Shown in pieces: positions 59,519 to 64,000 of a stretch of 64,000 nt of DNA. The position numbers and the translations under genes were made by a program. The DNA comes from Glaciihabitans sp. GTDB lineage: Bacteria; Actinomycetota; Actinomycetes; Actinomycetales; Microbacteriaceae. Within the stretch, counting starts at the first letter, position 1. Each line of letters opens with the position of its first letter. The stretch spans positions 26,149 through 90,148 of the forward strand of contig JAODMF010000007.1 in assembly GCA_025464095.1 (NCBI GenBank), given 5' to 3'. The notes beneath the pieces were generated by a model. That model was given only the letters and a program-made list of their open reading frames with translations. It was not told the origin of the DNA and did no database searches.

Positions 59519-60414
59519 TGCTCCACACGGACGACTTCTGGTCACAGATCTTCAACTTCACCGACTACGGCCAGCTTCTCCTGCTGGTGCGCAACTCCAT
59601 CCTCGCCGGAGCGGTGCTCGGCGTTCTCGGCGGTCTCATCGGGCCCTTCGTCGTGATGCGCGACCTCGCGTTCGCGGTGCACGGCATCAGCGAGCTGTCG
59701 TTCGCCGGAGCCGCCGCCGCCCTGCTGCTGGGGGCGAACGTAGTCGCTGGATCCATGGTCGGCTCGATCCTTGCCGCGCTGCTGATCGGTGTTCTCGGCA
59801 CACGCGCGCGCGAGCGCAACTCGATCATCGCGGTGCTGATGCCGTTTGGGCTCGGCCTCGGCATCCTGTTTCTCGCCCTGTACAAGGGACGCAGCGCCAA
59901 CAAGTTCGGCCTCCTGACCGGCCAGATCGTGTCGGTGGATGATCCGCAGCTCATGGTGCTCGTCGTCGTAGCGGCGATCGTGATTCTCGGGCTGCTCGTG
60001 GTCTGGCGCCCGCTGACCTTCGCGAGCGTGGATGCGGACGTCGCCCGCGCGAAGGGCCTGCCGGTCGTCGGCCTGTCGATCGGCTTCATGGCCCTCCTCG
60101 GGCTGGCGACGGCGGTCTCGATCCAGGTGGTGGGGGCGCTGCTCGTGCTGTCGCTCCTGGTGACGCCGGCGGCGGCCGCCATGCGCGTCACGTCGTCGCC
60201 GGTGCTGACGCCGATCCTCAGTGTCGCGTTCGCGGTCACGTCGATCGTGGGCGGCATCCTGCTCGCGCTGGGCGGCGGACTGCCGATCAGCCCGTACGTG
60301 ACCACGATCTCTTTTGCGATCTACCTCGCCTGCCGCATGGTCGGCCGGCAGCGTGCGCGAACCGGCGCGGTAGATGCACGCACCCTCGTCCCGGCCGGAA
60401 GCGGGCAGCTATGA
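59518..60414 (+). CDS. znuB: Zinc/manganese ABC transporter permease
   Basis: ABC-3 family: LGGLIGPFVVMRDLAFAVHGISELSFAGAAAALLLG. Confidence 0.93.
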   Translation: MLHTDDFWSQIFNFTDYGQLLLLVRNSILAGAVLGVLGGLIGPFVVMRDLAFAVHGISELSFAGAAAALLLGANVVAGSMVGSILAALLIGVLGTRARERNSIIAVLMPFGLGLGILFLALYKGRSANKFGLLTGQIVSVDDPQLMVLVVVAAIVILGLLVVWRPLTFASVDADVARAKGLPVVGLSIGFMALLGLATAVSIQVVGALLVLSLLVTPAAAAMRVTSSPVLTPILSVAFAVTSIVGGILLALGGGLPISPYVTTISFAIYLACRMVGRQRARTGAVDARTLVPAGSGQL

Positions 60415-60794
60415 AACGCAATACCTGGCAGCGCGAAGCCGTTCGGCAGGCGCTCGGCACCTCGGAAGGTTTCGTCAGCGCGCAGGCGCTGTACAGCGCG
60501 CTGCGCGACACCGGATCGCCCATCGGCCTCGCGACCGTGTACCGCGCGCTCTCCGACCTCGCCGTGGAGGGCGAGGCCGACTCGCTGCAGCAGGAGGGCG
60601 AGAGCCTGTACCGCGCCTGCACGCCGCACACTCACCATCACCACCTGATCTGCCGCAACTGCGGGCTCACCGTGGAGATTGAGGCGGATGCCGTGGAGAG
60701 CTGGGCCGCATCCGTCGCCGCCCAGCACGGTTTTACGCAGCCGAGCCACGTGGTCGACGTGTTCGGCCTGTGCGCGGCGTGCTCGCGCGGCTGA
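60411..60794 (+). CDS. zur: Fur-family metalloregulator, probable Zur
   Basis: MKRNTWQREAVRQALGTSEGFVSAQALYSALRDTGSPIGLATVYRALSDLAVEGEADSLQ; HTHHHHLICRNCGLTVEIE; CAACS. Confidence 0.9.
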   Translation: MKRNTWQREAVRQALGTSEGFVSAQALYSALRDTGSPIGLATVYRALSDLAVEGEADSLQQEGESLYRACTPHTHHHHLICRNCGLTVEIEADAVESWAASVAAQHGFTQPSHVVDVFGLCAACSRG

Positions 60795-60825
60795 GGTTGG
60801 GGAGCGGGGATCTCTGCTGGTGGGG

Positions 60826-61220
60826 TGGCGGGGGTTGGTGTCGCTCGCGGCGGGGGTTGCTGTCGCGGTGGCGGGAATTTTAGTCGCGTGGCGGGAGCGG
60901 CGGGGGTTGCCGTCGCGGGAGCGGCGGGGGTTGCCGTCGCGGTGGCAGGACTTGTGGTCGCGTGGCGGGGGCTACGGTCGCGTGGCGGGAGTCGCGGGCA
61001 ATCGCGGCGGGGAATGCGCAATGCGGCGGGGGTTGTGGTCGCTTCGCGGAAGCTGCGGAGAGGCGTGGCGGGAGTTGCGGTCGCTCGTGGCGGGAGTTAC
61101 GGCGGGTGATGGCGGGAGTTGTGATCCCGCGGCGGGAGAAACCTGGCTCACCGGCGGGAGATATTGCGAGTTGGCGGGAGCGCAGGCTCCCGCCAACACA
61201 ACTTATCTCCCGCCATTCGC
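60826..61220. repeat. GGCGGGAG degenerate tandem array B with terminal hairpin
   Basis: About 17 degenerate ~20-22-bp units beginning GGCGGG(A/G)G, ending in GGCGGGAGCGCAGGCTCCCGCC (61173-61194) and one inverted CTCCCGCC copy. Confidence 0.9.
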
Positions 61221-61242
61221 ACCATGAGCAGCGGCCATCCTC

Positions 61243-61315
61243 GCGAGCGCGAGCGCAAGCGCAAGCCCGAGCTCAAGCGCCCGAGCCGAAGCCCGAGCGC
61301 AAGCCGGAGCCCGCG
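61243..61315. repeat. Hexanucleotide-like low-complexity repeat (GAGCGC/AAGCSC)
   Basis: GCGAGCGCGAGCGCAAGCGCAAGCCCGAGCTCAAGCGCCCGAGCCGAAGCCCGAGCGCAAGCCGGAGCCCG. Confidence 0.75.
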
Positions 61316-61437
61316 CACCAGCCTTGAGGTAGACACCCCAACCCCCGGCACCCCAGCTCCGAACCCCAAGCACCGCAACCCCGGGCGCCCCAACCCTGAA
61401 CCCCCAACCCGAACCCCAAGCTCCCCCCAACCCCCCG

Positions 61438-62355
61438 CTAAGCGTGCGTCTCGTGCTCGTGCTCGCTGTGCACCGCGCGCTCGAGCTGGAACGTGGAGTG
61501 CTCGATCTGCACCGCGAAGTGCTCGGCGACACAGGACTGCAGGTCGTCCAGAATCGCTGACGCGTGCCCGTCGTAGAAGCACTCATCGTCAACGACGACG
61601 TGCGCGGTGAGCACCGGCAGTCCGGTCGCGATCTGGGTCGCATGCAGGTCGTGAACCGCGAGCACGTGATCCTGTTGGATGAGGTGCTCCCGAACCGCGT
61701 TGAGGTCCAGTCCGCGCGGGGTCGACTCGAGAAGCACGTCGATCGTCTCGCGCAGCAGCACGAAGCACCTGGGCAGAATCAGGATGCCGATGGCTATAGC
61801 CGCGACGGCATCCGCCCTGTCCCACCCGGTTAGTGCGATCACCACGGCGGCCACGATCACCGCGACCGAACCGAGCGCATCTCCCAGCACGTCCAGGAAT
61901 GCAGCCCGCAGGTTGAAGTTCGCGTTGCGCTTGCTCGCGAGCACGGCGATCGCTGCGAGGTTACCCACGAGGCCGATCACACCGAAGATGGCGAGCTCCC
62001 CGCCGACGACCTCGGGTGGCGTGAACAGGCGGTGCACACCCTCGACGAAGACGAAGAGACCGACTCCGAGCAGAACCGCCGCCTGGGCGGTCGCCCCGAG
62101 AACCTCCGCGCGGCCGAATCCCCAGGTGCGGCGGACGGTCGGCGCCCGGCGCGCGATTGCGGCGGCGAAGAGGGCGAGGCCGAGCCCGCCGGCATCCGTC
62201 AGCAGGTGAGCAGCGTCCACGATCAGGGCGAGGCTTCCGGTGATGATTGCACCGATGACCTCGGCGAGAAGGATGCTCACCGTGATCGCGAGCGCGGCGA
62301 CGAGCCGGGCGCGCGAGGAGCCGACGCCGTGCGCGTGGCTGGTGTGGTCATCCAT
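61438..62355 (-). CDS. Cation diffusion facilitator (Zn/Cd/Co efflux) transporter
   Basis: ALAITVSILLAEVIGAIITGSLALIVDAAHLLTDAGGLGLALFAAAIARR; His/Asp-rich tail HSEHEHETHA. Confidence 0.93.
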   Translation of the reverse strand: MDDHTSHAHGVGSSRARLVAALAITVSILLAEVIGAIITGSLALIVDAAHLLTDAGGLGLALFAAAIARRAPTVRRTWGFGRAEVLGATAQAAVLLGVGLFVFVEGVHRLFTPPEVVGGELAIFGVIGLVGNLAAIAVLASKRNANFNLRAAFLDVLGDALGSVAVIVAAVVIALTGWDRADAVAAIAIGILILPRCFVLLRETIDVLLESTPRGLDLNAVREHLIQQDHVLAVHDLHATQIATGLPVLTAHVVVDDECFYDGHASAILDDLQSCVAEHFAVQIEHSTFQLERAVHSEHEHETHA

Positions 62356-62533
62356 GCTGTTCAGGCTACGCGGGTGCCGTCTTCGGGGTAATTGGCGAGC
62401 GGCCTCAACTTGCACGCGCCAGTTTTGCCCCGTAAGGTTGACCCTTGGTCGAGTGGCATATCCGCTCGCTTTGTACGCACATCCACTTCCCTCACGGTTT
62501 GTGGGTGATTCGCGTGCCGACAAGAGATCTTGG

Positions 62534-62551
62534 GTAAGACGTTCGTCTTAC
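62534..62551. promoter_or_regulatory. Palindrome/hairpin in rpmB leader
   Basis: GTAAGACG-TT-CGTCTTAC, 20 bp upstream of the rpmB start. Confidence 0.65.
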
Positions 62552-62571
62552 GGTACTGAAGGAGTAGACAC

Positions 62572-62808
62572 ATGGCAGCTGTATGCCAGGTGACCGGAGC
62601 CGTTCCCGGCTTCGGACACAACATCTCGCACTCGCACCGACGCACCAAGCGTCGTTTCGACCCGAACATCCAGAAGAAGACGTACTTCGTGCCGTCGCTT
62701 CGTCGCAACGTGACCCTGACGCTGAGCGTCAAGGGAATCAAGACCATTGACGCTCGCGGCATCGAGTCCGTCGTCAAGGACCTGCTCGCTCGTGGGGAGA
62801 AGATCTAA
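62572..62808 (+). CDS. rpmB: 50S ribosomal protein L28
   Basis: [67 protein letters not shown]. Confidence 0.96.
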   Translation: MAAVCQVTGAVPGFGHNISHSHRRTKRRFDPNIQKKTYFVPSLRRNVTLTLSVKGIKTIDARGIESVVKDLLARGEKI

Positions 62809-62975
62809 TGGCTAAGGCACAGGACATTCGTCCCATCATCAAGCTCCGCTCAACCGCGGGCACCGGTTACACCTACGTAACCCGCAAGAACCGTCGCAAT
62901 GACCCTGACCGTCTCGTGCTCAAGAAGTACGACCCCGTTGTGCGCAAGCACGTCGAATTCCGCGAGGAGCGCTAA
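62808..62975 (+). CDS. rpmG: 50S ribosomal protein L33 (zinc-ribbon-less form)
   Basis: [55 protein letters not shown]; no CxxC pairs; TAATG overlap with rpmB; below ORF-track cutoff. Confidence 0.96.
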   Translation: MAKAQDIRPIIKLRSTAGTGYTYVTRKNRRNDPDRLVLKKYDPVVRKHVEFREER

Positions 62976-62978
62976 CCC

Positions 62979-63284
62979 ATGGCCAAGAAGAGCAAGATTG
63001 CCAAGAACGACCAGCGGGCGATTATCGTCGCACGCTACGCCACGAAGCGTCTCGAACTGAAGAAGGCGCTCGTCGACGTCAACGGAACTGACGAGTCCCG
63101 CGAGGCCGCTCGCGTCGGCCTGCAGAAGCTCCCACGCGACGCCTCGCCGGTGCGCCTGCGTGGTCGGGATGCCATTGACGGCCGTCCGCGCGGTTACCTC
63201 AGCCAGTTTGGGGTTTCGCGAGTTCGTTTCCGCGATATGGCGCACCGTGGAGAGTTGCCGGGCATTACCAAGTCAAGCTGGTAG
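62979..63284 (+). CDS. rpsN: 30S ribosomal protein S14 (long, zinc-independent form)
   Basis: 101 aa [33 protein letters not shown]...[32 protein letters not shown]; lacks CxxC. Confidence 0.96.
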   Translation: MAKKSKIAKNDQRAIIVARYATKRLELKKALVDVNGTDESREAARVGLQKLPRDASPVRLRGRDAIDGRPRGYLSQFGVSRVRFRDMAHRGELPGITKSSW

Positions 63285-63287
63285 GTT

Positions 63288-63321
63288 CGAGGCGGTTCTG
63301 TAGCGCCTCGGCCTGCAGAAC
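63288..63321 (+). promoter_or_regulatory. Overlapping alternative hairpins between rpsN and HU gene
   Basis: CGAGGCG (63288-63294)/CGCCTCG (63304-63310), and GTTCTGTAG (63295-63303)/CTGCAGAAC (63313-63321). Confidence 0.5.
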
Positions 63322-63366
63322 AGTTTATGAATGCTCTTAACGCACAAGGTCCGAGGAGGACAACTC

Positions 63367-63654
63367 ATGGCTGACAAGTCACTGAACCGTACCGAGCTGG
63401 TTGCAGCAGTTGCTGCCGAATCCGGCCAGAGCCAGGCAACCGTCAACGGCGTGCTTGATGCTCTCTTTTCCACCCTCTCCACGTCGGTGCACGAGGGCAC
63501 CAAGGTCACGATCCCGGGTTGGCTCGCAGTCGAGCGCACCCACCGCGCTGCGCGCCAGGGGCGTAACCCCCAGACCGGCGCCACCATCCAGATCGCTGCA
63601 AGCTTCGGCGTGAAGGTCAGCGCCGGCAGCAAGCTGAAGGCCGCAGCAAAGTAG
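63367..63654 (+). CDS. hup: HU-family DNA-binding protein
   Basis: LNRTELVAAVAAESGQSQATVNGVLDALFSTLSTSVHEGTKVTIPGWLAVERTHRAARQGRNPQTGATIQI. Confidence 0.95.
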   Translation: MADKSLNRTELVAAVAAESGQSQATVNGVLDALFSTLSTSVHEGTKVTIPGWLAVERTHRAARQGRNPQTGATIQIAASFGVKVSAGSKLKAAAK

Positions 63655-63667
63655 ATTTCGCAGCAAC

Positions 63668-63703
63668 GAGAAGGACGACGGCCGTGAGGCCGCCGTCCTT
63701 CTC
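63668..63703 (+). terminator. Terminator hairpin after HU gene
   Basis: GAGAAGGACGACGGCC-gtga-GGCCGCCGTCCTTCTC, one mismatch. Confidence 0.85.
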
Positions 63704-63755
63704 GCGTTATCGGGTGACCACCCATCTCTCAGCCGCTCGCGAATAGGCTCGTAGC

Positions 63756-64000
63756 GTGAATCGCACGACGCGTATCGTGGGGCCTGGCGCCCTTCTCGTC
63801 GTCGCGTTCGCAGCGTTGCTCGCGGCTCTGGCATACGGCGGTGGTGCCCAGGCACCCATTGCGATCGACCCGGGCGCGTTGGTGCGCTACGGCCTGCCGA
63901 TCTCGACTACTCTCGTCGACCTCAGCGAGGCGGGCGTCATCGGTGCACTCGTCCTCTGCAGTTTTGCTTTCGCAGCACACAAGTCGGAATTCGGGCGAGC
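63756..64000 (+). CDS. Membrane protein, possibly CopD/CtaG-type, truncated by window end
   Basis: GTG start; MNRTTRIVGPGALLVVAFAALLAALAYGGGAQAPIAIDPGALVRYGLPISTTLVDLSEAGVIGALVLCSFAF; family is an inference from N-terminus and HU neighbour. Confidence 0.55.
   Translation, partial: MNRTTRIVGPGALLVVAFAALLAALAYGGGAQAPIAIDPGALVRYGLPISTTLVDLSEAGVIGALVLCSFAFAAHKSEFGR

Noticed and set aside
60826-61220. CRISPR array interpretation of array B
   Set aside because: Degenerate 20-22-bp tandem units without constant repeat/variable spacer architecture; no cas genes.
60679-61227. 182-aa ORF and overlapping short ORFs (e.g. 60825-61109, 61164-61610) in the fur/CDF gap
   Set aside because: Translations are just the nucleotide repeats (AGVAVARGG..., RERKRKPELKRPSRS...); multiple frames are open because of composition.

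Overview
The window is a high-GC actinobacterial chromosome segment. Gene content and order suggest Microbacteriaceae (inference; not tested by search). It is centred on the replication origin. The core order is gyrA-gyrB-dciA-recF-gnd-dnaN-[oriC]-dnaA-rpmH-rnpA-yidD-yidC-jag-rsmG-parA-parB, with two parS sites. To the left lie a conserved FHA/PP2C/RodA/PBP/Ser-Thr kinase operon, a sortase-TrpG/PabA block, crgA, three tandem rhomboid-family genes, ppiA and two tRNAs. To the right lie ddl, trxAB, murJ, cca, ino1, rpsF-ssb-rpsR-rplI-dnaB, purB, a WXG-like/alpha-beta hydrolase pair, hisC-like, a PDH/BCKDH complex, a zinc locus (znuABC, Fur-family, CDF efflux, zinc-ribbon-less L28/L33/S14) and HU. 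The far left (1-2390) is a graveyard of mobile-element fragments (IS30, serine recombinase, IS481) abutting the 3' end of tRNA-Leu. The most unusual non-coding signals are two related GGCGGGAG repeat arrays that share a near-identical 22-bp hairpin core (43.0-43.3 kb and 60.8-61.2 kb), a very G-rich 3' flank of the CDF gene, two long palindromes between convergent genes, and parS sites that overlap a stop codon and a start codon. Most of the window is conserved housekeeping DNA. All functional calls come from reading the translations; no database search was run.
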